A DNA stretch of 64,000 nt, taken from NCBI RefSeq assembly GCF_947494015.1, contig NZ_CANLTL010000012.1:62001-126000 (forward strand). Reading direction: 5' to 3'. The notes beneath the pieces were generated by a model. The model was not told where the DNA came from and searched no databases. It saw nothing but the letters and a program-made list of their open reading frames with translations. Source of the DNA: an uncultured Cellulomonas sp. Its GTDB lineage: Bacteria; Actinomycetota; Actinomycetes; Actinomycetales; Cellulomonadaceae. The position numbers were made by a program, and so were the translations under genes. Below, in pieces: positions 31,230-40,020 of the stretch (position 1 is its first letter; every line of letters starts with the position of its first letter).

Positions 31230-32416
31230 CCGAGGCACACCCCACCGGATCCCATGTCCTGCGACCCGACGAGGAGCGCGGCGAGGCGCCGGCTCGGCCG
31301 CCGGTGCAGGGGCTCGAGCAGCCGGCGCACGAGCGGCCGGAGCAGCCGGCGGGGCAGCCGTCGGAGCAGCTCCCGCCGCCGATGCCCCCCTCCCCGGCAC
31401 CCGCGCCGATGCCGGCGCCGACACCCGTGCCGTCCGCGGCGGACGCCGCCTCCGCGCCGGCGCCGTCGGCCGACCTGCGTGACCGGCTGGGCCTCGTGCG
31501 CGCGGAGGTCGCCAAGGCCGTCGTCGGGCAGGACGCCGCGGTGACCGGGCTGGTCATCGCGCTGCTGTGCCGCGGGCACGTGCTCCTCGAGGGCGTGCCC
31601 GGGGTGGCCAAGACGCTCCTGGTGCGCACCCTGTCCGCCGCGCTGGACCTGGACACCAAGCGGGTCCAGTTCACCCCGGACCTCATGCCCGGCGACGTCA
31701 CCGGCTCGCTGGTGTACGACGCCCGGACCGCGGAGTTCTCCTTCCGCGAGGGCCCGGTGTTCACGAACCTGCTGCTCGCCGACGAGATCAACCGCACGCC
31801 CCCCAAGACGCAGGCCTCCCTGCTGGAGGCCATGGAGGAGCGGCAGGTCAGCGTCGACGGCGTCCCGCGGCCGCTGCCGGACCCGTTCCTGGTCATCGCG
31901 ACGCAGAACCCGGTCGAGTACGAGGGCACCTACGCGCTGCCGGAGGCGCAGCTGGACCGCTTCCTGCTCAAGCTCGTGCTGCCGTTGCCCGAGCGCGAGC
32001 AGGAGGTGGAGGTGCTGGCCCGGCACGCGGCCGGCTTCGACCCGCGCGACCTGCACGGCGCGGGGGTGCGTCCGGTCGCCGGCGCGGACGTGCTGTCCCG
32101 GGCCCGCGCGGAGGTCGCCCGGGTGCAGGTCGCCCGGGAGGTGCTCGGCTACGCCGTGGACGTGTGCCGGGCGACGCGTCAGTCGCCGTCGCTGTCCCTG
32201 GGCGTCTCTCCCCGCGGCGCGACCGCCCTGCTGGCCACCGCCCGCGCGTGGGCCTGGCTGTGCGGGCGCGGCTACGTGACGCCCGACGACGTCAAGGCCC
32301 TCGCCCACCCGACGCTGCGGCACCGGGTGCAGCTGCGCGCCGAGGCCGAGCTCGAGGGCGTCACGACGGAGAGCGTGCTGGACACCGTGCTCGCCGCCGT
32401 GCCGGTCCCCCGCTGA
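31226..32416 (+). CDS. MoxR-family AAA+ ATPase
   Basis: This 396-residue protein has an unusual N-terminal extension of about 80 residues that is rich in Pro, Ala and Gln. The AAA+ core follows with Walker A GVPGVAKT, Walker B LLADEINR, the PPKTQASLLEAMEERQV sensor region and VIATQNPVEYEGTYALPEAQLDRFLLK. MoxR ATPases act as chaperone-like machines, often with VWA or DUF58 partners, and help mature membrane or envelope complexes. The GTG at 31226 overlaps the DUF4350 stop. The extension is not part of the usual core and may mediate partner contact. Confidence 0.93.
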   Translation: MTEAHPTGSHVLRPDEERGEAPARPPVQGLEQPAHERPEQPAGQPSEQLPPPMPPSPAPAPMPAPTPVPSAADAASAPAPSADLRDRLGLVRAEVAKAVVGQDAAVTGLVIALLCRGHVLLEGVPGVAKTLLVRTLSAALDLDTKRVQFTPDLMPGDVTGSLVYDARTAEFSFREGPVFTNLLLADEINRTPPKTQASLLEAMEERQVSVDGVPRPLPDPFLVIATQNPVEYEGTYALPEAQLDRFLLKLVLPLPEREQEVEVLARHAAGFDPRDLHGAGVRPVAGADVLSRARAEVARVQVAREVLGYAVDVCRATRQSPSLSLGVSPRGATALLATARAWAWLCGRGYVTPDDVKALAHPTLRHRVQLRAEAELEGVTTESVLDTVLAAVPVPR

Positions 32417-32467
32417 CGCCCCGGCGCCGCCGAGATGGCTGCGAGGTCGCTCTGAGATGACCCTGAC

Positions 32468-33760
32468 ATGGCTCTGACCTGGCGCGCGGTGGCCCTGACC
32501 GCGGTCGGTGCCGTCCCGGTGCTGCTGGTGCCGGTGCCCGGGACCGTGCTGCTCTGGGCGCTGCTCGTGGTCGCCCTGTGCGCACTGGACGTGGCCCTGG
32601 CGGCGTCCCCGCGGCTCGTCGCCGTCTCCCGTGCGTTGCCGGCCTCGGTCCGGCTCACCGAGCAGACCCGCTCGGTGCTCACCGTGACCAACACCAGCTC
32701 GCGGCGGCTGCGCGCACTGGTCCGCGACGCGTGGCAGCCGTCCGCGGGCGCGCAGGGGAACCGGCACGCGGTCGACCTGCCGCCGGCCGAGTCCCGGCGC
32801 CTGGTCACCGTGCTGGTGCCCACCCGGCGCGGTGACCGGCTCGCCGACCTGGTGACGATCCGCTCGTTCGGCCCGCTCGGGCTCGCCGCCCGGCAGGCGT
32901 CCGTCGCGGTCCCGGCCGTGCTGCGCGTGCTGCCCGAGTTCGCCTCCCGCCGTCACCTGCCCAGCCGGCTGGCCCGGTTGCGCGAGCTGGACGGGCGCGC
33001 CGCCGTGCAGGTGCGGGGGCAGGGCACGGAGTTCGACTCCCTGCGCGAGTACGTCGTCGGCGACGACGTCCGGTCCATCGACTGGCGCGCCACCGCCCGG
33101 CGCTCCGAGGTGGTGGTCCGCACCTGGCGACCGGAGCGGGACCGGCGGGTGCTGCTCGTGGTGGACACATCCCGCACCTCCGCCGCCCGCATCGGCGAGG
33201 CACCGCGGCTGGACGCGTCCATCGAGGCGGCGCTGCTGCTGGCGGCGCTGGCCGGACGGGCCGGGGACCGCGTCGAGCTGGTGGCGTTCGACCGCCGCGT
33301 GCGCGCGCGGGTCGCCGGGGCGCACGGCAGCCGGCTGATGCCGGCGCTGGCCGACGCCCTCGCCCCGCTCGAGCCGGCTCTGGTCGAGACGGACTGGCCG
33401 GGTGTGGTCCGCGAGGTCCGGGCGCGGCTGTCGCAGCGGTCCCTGGTCGTGCTGCTGTCGGCGCTCGAGCCGGCGACCGTGGAGTCCGGGCTGCTCGGCG
33501 TGATCGGCGGGCTGACCCGCGACCACACCGTGGTGCTCGCGTCCGTGCGTGACCCGGAGTCGGACGGCCTGCGGTCGGGCCGCACCAGCGCGGCGGAGGT
33601 CTTCGACGCCGCCGCGGCCGAGCGGGCCCAGCTCGAGCGGTCCGCGGCGGGTGGGCGGCTGCGCCAGCGCGGCGCCGAGGTGGTCGACGCCCTGCCGGAC
33701 GACCTCGCTCCCTTGCTGGCCGACACCTACCTCGCGCTCAAGGCGGCCGGCCGGCTCTGA
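32468..33760 (+). CDS. DUF58 protein, MoxR partner
   Basis: This 430-residue protein has two N-terminal membrane helices (about residues 9-43), an Ig-like region, and the DUF58 signature GTEFDSLREYVVGDDVRSIDWRATAR. A VWA-like domain follows with VLLVVDTSRTS. DUF58 proteins are the standard clients or partners of MoxR ATPases. The VWA metal site is DTS-R, which may bind a metal weakly. It begins 51 bases after moxR in the same operon. The next plus-strand gene in the usual order is SpoIIM/RDD, but here the ini locus intervenes. Confidence 0.92.
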   Translation: MALTWRAVALTAVGAVPVLLVPVPGTVLLWALLVVALCALDVALAASPRLVAVSRALPASVRLTEQTRSVLTVTNTSSRRLRALVRDAWQPSAGAQGNRHAVDLPPAESRRLVTVLVPTRRGDRLADLVTIRSFGPLGLAARQASVAVPAVLRVLPEFASRRHLPSRLARLRELDGRAAVQVRGQGTEFDSLREYVVGDDVRSIDWRATARRSEVVVRTWRPERDRRVLLVVDTSRTSAARIGEAPRLDASIEAALLLAALAGRAGDRVELVAFDRRVRARVAGAHGSRLMPALADALAPLEPALVETDWPGVVREVRARLSQRSLVVLLSALEPATVESGLLGVIGGLTRDHTVVLASVRDPESDGLRSGRTSAAEVFDAAAAERAQLERSAAGGRLRQRGAEVVDALPDDLAPLLADTYLALKAAGRL

Positions 33761-33830
33761 CCGGGCGACGGCCCGCGCACGCGTGGACGCCCTCCTTGTG
33801 GCGGGGTCCCGGGCGCGCGACCATCGACCC

Positions 33831-34433
33831 ATGCCCCGACGCGCAGCGGCCGACGACGCCCGGGTGGCGGCCCTCGCCGCCAGCCGCGCCCTGCTCACGG
33901 TGACCGCCGTCGCGGTCGCGGCCGGGGCGCTGGTCGCCGCGTGCGCACCGTCGACCACGGGCCGCCGCGGGGCCGGTGCGCACCGCACGCCCGCACCCCG
34001 GGCACGGGTCGACGCCGCCCTGCGCGAGGCCGGTGCGAGCGGCCTCGGCGTCGCCGTGTGGGTGCCGAACGGGCTGTGGCTGGACGGTGACCCGGGCGCG
34101 GAGCCGTTCGTCCGAGCCCTGGAGTGGGTCGCGACCACCGGACCGTCGGCCGCGCCGTCGGGCACCGTGACCGTGCGCCAGGACGCGGCCGGCGACGGGG
34201 CGGTGCGCGTGGTGGTGACCGACGACGACGCGGAGCTGGCCGCGGCGCTGGCCACCCTGGCGGACGCCGACACGCTCGTCCGCGACCGTGCCGGCTGGCT
34301 CGTCGTCACCGGCAGCAGCGTCCGCCCCCTGCTCGCCGGGGACCGGGCCGGCCTGCCCGGCACGTTCACCGTCGCGCAGCTGCGCGACCGGCTCGCCGCC
34401 CGCGCCCCGGGCGGCGAGCCGGTCGGCAGCTGA
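33831..34433 (+). CDS. Putative lipoprotein or membrane-anchored protein, function unknown
   Basis: This 200-residue protein has a long N-terminal region, then a hydrophobic segment ending LVAACAPS, which fits a lipobox with cysteine at about residue 43. The mature part contains LGVAVWVPNGLWLDGDPGAEPFVRALEWV and VRVVVTDDDAELAAALATLADADTLVRDRAGWLVV, so it is alternating strand and helix. No family is recognised. The ATG at 33831 follows the DUF58 stop by 70 bases in the same direction. Confidence 0.6.
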   Translation: MPRRAAADDARVAALAASRALLTVTAVAVAAGALVAACAPSTTGRRGAGAHRTPAPRARVDAALREAGASGLGVAVWVPNGLWLDGDPGAEPFVRALEWVATTGPSAAPSGTVTVRQDAAGDGAVRVVVTDDDAELAAALATLADADTLVRDRAGWLVVTGSSVRPLLAGDRAGLPGTFTVAQLRDRLAARAPGGEPVGS

Positions 34434-34461
34434 CCACGGGGGCAGCCGGTACGGTCACGGC

Positions 34462-35073
34462 ATGACCCAGGGCCCCGACGCAGCCGCGCGCCCGCCCGGC
34501 GGACCGCGGGTGCCGCGGGCGGACCGGCCACCGGCCGCGCCCCCGCGCCCCGCACTGGACGGCGAGGGCTTCGCCGCCGCGATGGAGCTCGGCGGGCCGC
34601 CGCCCGCCCTGGTCACGGCGGTCCTGCTCTGGCTCGCCGGCAGCGCCGCCGCGCTCGTCGCCGTCGCAGCGCTGTGGATGCAGCGGGCGGCGGTCCAGGG
34701 GCGGCTGGCCGCGGTCGCCGTCGAGCAGGACCCGTCGGTCGCCGCCGACGTCGTCGCCGAGAGCGTCCGGTACGCGTTCGCCGCCGCTGCCGGCGGGGTC
34801 GCGCTGGTCGCCGTCGTCCATGCGGCCCTCGCGCTGCTGCTGCGCCGGGGACGGTCCTGGGCGCGACCGGCTCTGGTGGTCGCCGGTGCACTGGGCGTCG
34901 CGGTGGCCGTCGCGGTGCAGGAACTCGCCGCGGCCCCGGACCGTGCCCTGCTCGCCGACCCCGTGCGGGTCGCGCTGCTGGTCCACGCCGGGCTCGTCGT
35001 GGCGGCGCTCGGCGCGATGCTCACCCCGAGCGCGGGACGGTGGCTCAGGCGCGCCCGGGCGCTGCGACGCTGA
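34462..35073 (+). CDS. Four-helix membrane protein of unknown function
   Basis: This 203-residue protein has a disordered Pro/Arg/Ala-rich N-terminus of about 35 residues and four predicted membrane helices (about 48-71, 98-118, 127-147 and 165-187). The loops carry SVRYAFAAAAG and LLADPVR. I recognise no family. Its last 29 bases overlap, on the opposite strand, the end of iniC, an unusually tight tail-to-tail junction with no room for a terminator. Confidence 0.65.
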   Translation: MTQGPDAAARPPGGPRVPRADRPPAAPPRPALDGEGFAAAMELGGPPPALVTAVLLWLAGSAAALVAVAALWMQRAAVQGRLAAVAVEQDPSVAADVVAESVRYAFAAAAGGVALVAVVHAALALLLRRGRSWARPALVVAGALGVAVAVAVQELAAAPDRALLADPVRVALLVHAGLVVAALGAMLTPSAGRWLRRARALRR

Positions 35074-36595
35074 CGGGCTCGAGCAGCGCCTCGCACGTGC
35101 GCACCACCAGCCGGCAGGCCCGACGCGTCTCGCGGTCGGCCAGCGGGTGCCGGCCCCGCTCCAGCCACTCCTCGCGCGCCCGTCGGGCGGCCTCGGCCAC
35201 GCGGTCGGGTTCGGCGTCGGGGGGCAGCGCCAGCCGGTCGGTCGGCCGGTCGCCCTGGGCCCCGAGCAACCGCTCCGCCGCGGCCAGGGCGTCGGCGGGC
35301 AGCGCGAGGCCCGGGGTCCGCAGCGCCCTCAGCAGCTCGAGCTCGCGCACACCGTGCCCGGCCAGCGTCAGCCGCTCGCACTCGGCCGCCAGCTCGCGTC
35401 CCCCCGGGACGGGGTGCTCGTCCAGCAGCCGGGTCAGGGCCAGCACCGCGCCCTGGGCCCGCAGGACGTCCCGCCGCGCGGTCAGCTGGGCGTCGAGCAC
35501 CCGGCGCAGCTCGGTCAGCCCGCTGCGGCGCTCGAGCTCGCCCGCCAGCACCGGCGCGGGCAGGTCCTGGGTGCGCAGCAGGGTGAGCGCGAGCCGGACG
35601 CCGAACAGCCCGAACCGGGACAGCAGCGCGGCCCGCGCCGCGGCCGGCACGGGCAGGTCGAGGGACGGCCGCCGGAACCGGTCGACCGACAGCAGCAGCC
35701 CGTCGGTCACCGTCCGGTCCAGCCGGGCCAGCGCGCGCAGGTCGGCGACCTCGTCCTCGCGCAGCGTCTGCCCGGTCACGGCGAGCAGCCCGGCGACCGG
35801 TACCACGGTCTGCACCAGCGGTCGCAACGACGCCTCCCCGCGGTACCGCTCGGCCACACGCCCGGAGGCGATCATCGCGTCGATCCGGCCCACCCCGACC
35901 TCGTCCGCGCGGGACAGCACGGCGACGGTCCCCGGCGCCGCCCCGCGTGCCCCGCGGCCGGCGCCGAACGACTCCAGGAACCGGACGTCGGTCGCGTGCA
36001 GGTGTCTGAGCAGGTAGACCACCGCGTCGACCACGGGCTCGCCGTCGGCCGGCTCGCCGTCGTCGCCGGTGAGGAACGCCCGGGTCCGCTCGGAGACGTC
36101 ACGGGAGAGCGAGTCCAGCCCGGGGGTGTCCACCAGCGTCGTGCGCCGCAGGCCCGGTGCCGGCCACCCCACCTCGATCCGGTCGATCTGCGGCGCCGGT
36201 CGCCCGCGCAGGTCGATCTCCAGCCCGCCGGGTCCGCGCCGCGGCGGGCTGGACCAGGGGGCGCCGTCGACCGGGTGCACGGTGACCGACGGCGTCCGGG
36301 TCCACCGGTACCAGGTCAGCACCCGGGTGCACTCGGCGTGGTCGCTGGCGGCGAGCTCCACGCCGAGCAGCGCGTTGAGCAGGGTCGACTTGCCGGCCTT
36401 GAGCTTGCCGGCCAGCGCGACCCGCAGCGGTGCGTCGAGGCCGGCGAGCCGACGCTCGAGCGTGCCGACCGCCTCGGCGGCACCGGCGCCGGGTGCGGCG
36501 GCGTAGGCCGCCACCGCCCGGTCCAGCAGGTGGCGGACCTCCACGACGGCGCGGGGGCCGGGGCTCTGCTGCGCGGGCTCGTCCGCTCCGCTCAC
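35045..36595 (-). CDS. iniC: Dynamin-like GTPase, IniC-type
   Basis: This 516-residue protein has a G1 motif GKLKAGKST (residues 63-71), DTPG (156-159) and SRAD (228-231, G4), with a helical C-terminal half. It belongs to the dynamin-like family of bacterial GTPases. Its place directly after an IniA-like GTPase (four-base overlap) and an IniB-domain gene copies the iniB-iniA-iniC order of mycobacteria, and the length is close to mycobacterial IniC. Unlike the IniA-like partner it shows no clear membrane-inserting hydrophobic segment. The pair may form hetero-oligomers that bind or remodel the plasma membrane under cell-wall stress; this is inference. Confidence 0.85.
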   Translation of the reverse strand: MSGADEPAQQSPGPRAVVEVRHLLDRAVAAYAAAPGAGAAEAVGTLERRLAGLDAPLRVALAGKLKAGKSTLLNALLGVELAASDHAECTRVLTWYRWTRTPSVTVHPVDGAPWSSPPRRGPGGLEIDLRGRPAPQIDRIEVGWPAPGLRRTTLVDTPGLDSLSRDVSERTRAFLTGDDGEPADGEPVVDAVVYLLRHLHATDVRFLESFGAGRGARGAAPGTVAVLSRADEVGVGRIDAMIASGRVAERYRGEASLRPLVQTVVPVAGLLAVTGQTLREDEVADLRALARLDRTVTDGLLLSVDRFRRPSLDLPVPAAARAALLSRFGLFGVRLALTLLRTQDLPAPVLAGELERRSGLTELRRVLDAQLTARRDVLRAQGAVLALTRLLDEHPVPGGRELAAECERLTLAGHGVRELELLRALRTPGLALPADALAAAERLLGAQGDRPTDRLALPPDAEPDRVAEAARRAREEWLERGRHPLADRETRRACRLVVRTCEALLEPVSVAAPGRA

Positions 36596-38445
36596 GCCGG
36601 CACCCCCACGCGGGTGGCCGGGGCGTCGACCAGCCGCGCCGCGGCGGCCCGGACGCCCTCGATGCGGGCCACCGTCGCGCGGACGTGCGCGGCACGCTCG
36701 GCGCGGTCCGCCTCGCCCGCCTTGGCGGCCTCGCGCGCGGTGCGCACCGAGTCGTCCAGCGACCGGTACAGCTCGTCCGCCGTCGTCGTGAAGTGGTCCC
36801 GCAGGACCCGCTGCATCGTGCGCAGGCGGTCCTTGGAGTCCTTGCTCACCTGGAAGATCACCTCGTCGACGTGCCGGCGCACGGCCGCCTTGGCCTCGGC
36901 CTGGCGGCGCTTGACCCGGGCCCGGTGGTCGTCCCGGTACGCCTTGCCGCCCATGATGACGCCGATGCCGACGGAGAACGGGTTGATGATCGACATCCCG
37001 AGGGTGACCGCCGTGACCATCCCGAACATCAGGATCCCGCCGTAGGACCCGCGCAGGGCGATCAGCGTCTTCTGCGTCGGCCCGACGCGCTCGACCTCGA
37101 CCCGCTCCAGGCGCGCGACCAGCTCGAGCACCTCGTCGCTGTCGCCGCGGAGCAGCTCGGGCAGGGCCACGGTGCCGTCCCGGTCGAAGTGCTGGGCGAC
37201 CTGCCCCGCGAGCCACTGGGCCCGCTCGTGCGCCCACACGAAGTTGGCGGCCACCGCGGAGGCGATCCGCTGGACCAGCCAGCCGTCGAACTCGTCCCAC
37301 ACGACCCCGGGGTCAGCGGTGTCGACCGCCTCCTCGGCCTCCCGGGTGATCTTGCGCAGCCGGTCGCGCAGGTCGTACTCGACGTCCGCGGCCAGATCGG
37401 TCACCCCGTCGCCCAGCGTCTGCTGCCATCGCGCGGAGCGGCGCCGCAGCTCTCCCGTGGTCTCGCGCGCGGCCACCAGCTCCTCGATCATCGCGGCGCT
37501 GCCGGCGGGGTCCTCCAGGGCGCTGAGCTCGGCCCGGGCGGACATGGCCAGGTGGTCGGTGACCGCCAGGACGTCGTGCGTGGTCGACCGGCGCGCCAGC
37601 GTGCCGGCCCGGCCGACGACGTCCTCACGCAGGTACGACACGAGCTCGGGGAAGCCGGACTCCCCGTGCAGGTCGGCGTCGCGGGTGCGCGCGGCGTGCA
37701 GCCGCAGCGCGGACGACACCGGCATGAGCCGCACCCGCGCCCCCGCCGCCTCCAGGTGCCCGCGGTCGAGGTCGGCGACCTGCCGCCACTGCGGGTACAG
37801 GTCCGTCTTGGTCAGCACGCAGGCGACGGTGGGGCACAACCGCATGGCGTGGTCGAGGAACTCCAGCTCGGGCTCGGAGTACTCCTGGGCGGCGTCCGAC
37901 ACCAGCAGCACCGCGTCGGCGGTCGGCAGGGCCGCCATCGTGTTCGCGGCATGGGTCGACCCGAGGCCGCCCACGCCCGGGGTGTCGACGAGCACCAGCC
38001 CGTCGGCGAGCAGGCTGCGCGGCAGGGTCACCTCGGCGTGCGAGAGCCGGCGGGCGTTGCCGGGGTTGCCGAGCTCGGACACGTGCTCGGCCAACGACTC
38101 CAGCGGGACCGGCACCCGGGTGGCCGACGCCGTCGCGGCGGCACCGGAGCCGTCGTCCGGCAGGTCGGGGGGCGCCAGGACGAGTGTGGCGGACGGCACG
38201 TCACCGTGCGCGACCACGGTCGGCACCGAGGTCGCGACGTCGTCGTCGACCGGGCACACCGGCGCGTTGACCAAGGCGTTCACGAGCTGGCTCTTGCCCT
38301 GCTTGAACTCCCCCACCACGAGCACCCGGACGTGCGGGTCCCGCAGGCGGCGTCGGGCCGCCTCCAGGCGAGCCATGAGGTCGGGGCGTCCCGAGTCGGC
38401 CGTCACCTCGACGGCACGGTCGAGCAGGTCGGCAAGTGGTTCCAC
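36592..38445 (-). CDS. iniA: Dynamin-like GTPase, IniA-type
   Basis: This 617-residue protein has G1 GEFKQGKSQ (45-53), DTPG (154-157) and TKTD (212-215), long helical regions and a hydrophobic paddle near residue 480 (YGGILMFGMVTAVTLGMSIINPFSVGIGVIMGG) that could insert into the membrane. Mycobacterial IniA of similar size is a bacterial dynamin-like protein that tubulates and fuses or cuts membranes. The GTG at 38445 follows a GGAG site at the correct distance; a longer frame upstream has no support. It overlaps iniC, but a strong hairpin separates it from iniB. Confidence 0.87.
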   Translation of the reverse strand: MEPLADLLDRAVEVTADSGRPDLMARLEAARRRLRDPHVRVLVVGEFKQGKSQLVNALVNAPVCPVDDDVATSVPTVVAHGDVPSATLVLAPPDLPDDGSGAAATASATRVPVPLESLAEHVSELGNPGNARRLSHAEVTLPRSLLADGLVLVDTPGVGGLGSTHAANTMAALPTADAVLLVSDAAQEYSEPELEFLDHAMRLCPTVACVLTKTDLYPQWRQVADLDRGHLEAAGARVRLMPVSSALRLHAARTRDADLHGESGFPELVSYLREDVVGRAGTLARRSTTHDVLAVTDHLAMSARAELSALEDPAGSAAMIEELVAARETTGELRRRSARWQQTLGDGVTDLAADVEYDLRDRLRKITREAEEAVDTADPGVVWDEFDGWLVQRIASAVAANFVWAHERAQWLAGQVAQHFDRDGTVALPELLRGDSDEVLELVARLERVEVERVGPTQKTLIALRGSYGGILMFGMVTAVTLGMSIINPFSVGIGVIMGGKAYRDDHRARVKRRQAEAKAAVRRHVDEVIFQVSKDSKDRLRTMQRVLRDHFTTTADELYRSLDDSVRTAREAAKAGEADRAERAAHVRATVARIEGVRAAAARLVDAPATRVGVPA

Positions 38446-38559
38446 GCGGCAGCTCCAGGGGTCGCACCGAGTAACCCATCGCGTGGGCAGGTCCCGCAAC
38501 ACCGGCGCGCCAGGTGGTGCGGGACCTGTCCCGCGGACGTGGGCCGCGGACCGGCGCAC

Positions 38560-38598
38560 GGCGGGCCGCGTCGCGCTCGTGGCGCGACGCGGCCCGCC
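38560..38598 (-). terminator. Perfect 17-bp hairpin between iniB and iniA
   Basis: Arms of 17 bases starting GGCGGGCCGCG flank a five-base loop, 8 bases downstream of the iniB stop. Leaky termination here would lower iniA-iniC relative to iniB. Confidence 0.82.
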
Positions 38599-38606
38599 TG
38601 GGTCGG

Positions 38607-39926
38607 TCAGGCGATCGGGTCCTCCTCCTCCACCGGCGGCAGCCCGTCGACGTCGGTGGAGTTGTCGGAGTTGTCGCTGTTGTCGGAGTTGTCGGAGTTG
38701 TCGCTGAGCACGATGTCGTCGTAGCCGTCGTCGTCGGAGTTGTCGGAGTTGTCGCTGTTGTCCGAGTTGTCGCTGTTGTCGACGACGGAGTTGTCGACCA
38801 CCGAGTTGTCGGAGTGGTCGGAGTTGTCGACCACCGAGTTGTCGGAGTTGTCGCTGTTGTCCGAGTTGTCGGAGCTGTCGACGACCGAGTTGTCGACCAC
38901 CGAGTTGTCGGAGTTGTCGGAGTTGTCGGAGTTGTCCGAGCTGTCGACGACCGAGTTGTCGACCACCGAGTTGTCGGAGTTGTCGGAGTTGTCGCTGTTG
39001 TCCGAGTTGTCGCTGTTGTCGACGACCGAGTTGTCGACCACCGAGTTGTCGCTGTTGTCCGAGTTGTCGGAGTTGTCGCTGCTGTCGACCACCGAGTTGT
39101 CGGAGTTGTCCGAGTTGTCGGAGTTGTCGCTGCTGTCGACGATCGAGTTGTCGACCACCGAGTTGTCGCTGTTGTCGGAGTTGTCCGAGCTGTCGACCAC
39201 CGAGTTGTCGCTGTTGTCGCTGTTGTCCGAGTTGTCGGAGCTGTCGACGACCGAGTTGTCCGTCACCGAGTTGTCGGAGTTGTCGGAGTTGTCCGAGTTG
39301 TCGGAGTGGTCCGAGCTGTCCGAGTTGCCCACGACGTTGCCGTCGCCGAGCACGTTGCCCGCCCCGACCACGGCCGGCCCGCTGATGTCCTCGCCCGCCG
39401 CGACGCCGCCGTTGGCGACCACGGGGTGGATGTCGAACATCTGCTCCACGTCGCCGTCGGCCCAGATGTTCTGGTTGACCGAGCTGTCCACCACGGTGTC
39501 GCGGTCGTCGATGATCGTCGAGTTGTACGTGTAGGTGGCGATGAGGTTCTGCAGCTGGGGGACGACGTCGTCGCCGCTGCCCGCCGCGCTCCCGGCACCG
39601 ACGGCGGCCGGGACCGCAGCCGGCGCCGCGGCAGCGGAGGCGGCCGGGACGGCGCTGACGGCACCGCCGCCGCCCGAGCTCCCGCCGGAGCCGCTGAGGG
39701 TCGCCGGCGCGGAGTTGCCGCCGCCGAAGTCGTAGTCCCGGTCCATGCTGACCGGGGACTGGTCGAGCACCACCGGGATGACGTCGTCGAGGTCGGCCGA
39801 GGTGATGTCGCCCAGACCCGCGTCCTCGAGGGCGCCCTGCGGGTCCTCGACGAAGGCCTGCGCGGCCTCGGGGTCACGGAGCAGGTTGAGGATGAAGTCC
39901 AGGAGCGTGCTGGCTACGTGCGGCAT
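38607..39926 (-). CDS. iniB: IniB N-terminal-domain protein with Ser/Asp/Asn repeats
   Basis: This 439-residue protein starts with the IniB N-terminal domain (VASTLLDFILNLLRDPEAAQAFVEDPQGALEDAGLGDITSADLDDVIPVVLDQ, residues 4-56). A Gly/Ala/Ser linker follows, then a strand-forming segment with TYTYNSTIIDDRDTVV and QNIWADGDVEQMFDI. From about residue 200 to 423 it is made only of Asp-Asn-Ser triplets broken by Val-Val-Asp-Asn-Ser or Val-Val-Asp-Ser-Ser steps. No signal peptide is seen. Mycobacterial IniB is also low-complexity (Gly/Ala-rich) and induced by cell-wall inhibitors. The ATG has an AGAGGG site. Confidence 0.86.
   Translation of the reverse strand: MPHVASTLLDFILNLLRDPEAAQAFVEDPQGALEDAGLGDITSADLDDVIPVVLDQSPVSMDRDYDFGGGNSAPATLSGSGGSSGGGGAVSAVPAASAAAAPAAVPAAVGAGSAAGSGDDVVPQLQNLIATYTYNSTIIDDRDTVVDSSVNQNIWADGDVEQMFDIHPVVANGGVAAGEDISGPAVVGAGNVLGDGNVVGNSDSSDHSDNSDNSDNSDNSVTDNSVVDSSDNSDNSDNSDNSVVDSSDNSDNSDNSVVDNSIVDSSDNSDNSDNSDNSVVDSSDNSDNSDNSDNSVVDNSVVDNSDNSDNSDNSDNSDNSVVDNSVVDSSDNSDNSDNSDNSVVDNSVVDSSDNSDNSDNSDNSVVDNSDHSDNSVVDNSVVDNSDNSDNSDNSDNSDDDGYDDIVLSDNSDNSDNSDNSDNSTDVDGLPPVEEEDPIA
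38656..39327 (-). repeat. Long in-frame repeat encoding (Asp-Asn-Ser)n in iniB
   Basis: About 670 bases consist of a degenerate nine-base unit (GACAACTCC or GACAACAGC on the coding strand) in blocks of three to five, separated by GTGGTCGAC-type steps. Nearly every unit keeps the frame. Synonymous codon alternation suggests expansion and drift rather than a recent single burst. Confidence 0.93.
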
Positions 39927-39969
39927 GTCGATCCCTCTCGTGCTGGGTGCGGGCGTGCTGCCCAGGTGG

Positions 39970-39998
39970 ACGCTAGGGAGGGCCGGCGGGTGCAGGTA
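39970..39998 (-). promoter_or_regulatory. Candidate iniB promoter
   Basis: A -10-like TAGCGT (39975-39970) lies 44 bases before the ATG. At 17 bases upstream the -35 position (39998-39993) reads TACCTG, a poor match, as expected for an activator-dependent promoter. Confidence 0.35.
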
Positions 39999-40004
39999 TC
40001 GGGG

Positions 40005-40020
40005 ACTTGCCCCCTACTTG
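40005..40020. promoter_or_regulatory. ACTTG direct repeat, candidate operator for the ini locus
   Basis: ACTTG occurs at 40005-40009 and 40016-40020, a spacing of 11 bp (one helical turn), each copy followed by GCC or CCC. It sits just upstream of the weak -35 of the iniB promoter and in the 318-base gap shared with the divergent Hsp70-like gene. That is where a class II activator such as the LuxR protein at 41507 would bind. The assignment is inference. Confidence 0.45.

Noticed and set aside
38607..39330. Plus-strand frames with Val-Val or Ser-Glu-Leu repeats over iniB.
   Set aside because: These are the opposite strand of the Asp-Asn-Ser repeat. They have no start region, ribosome site or conserved domain.
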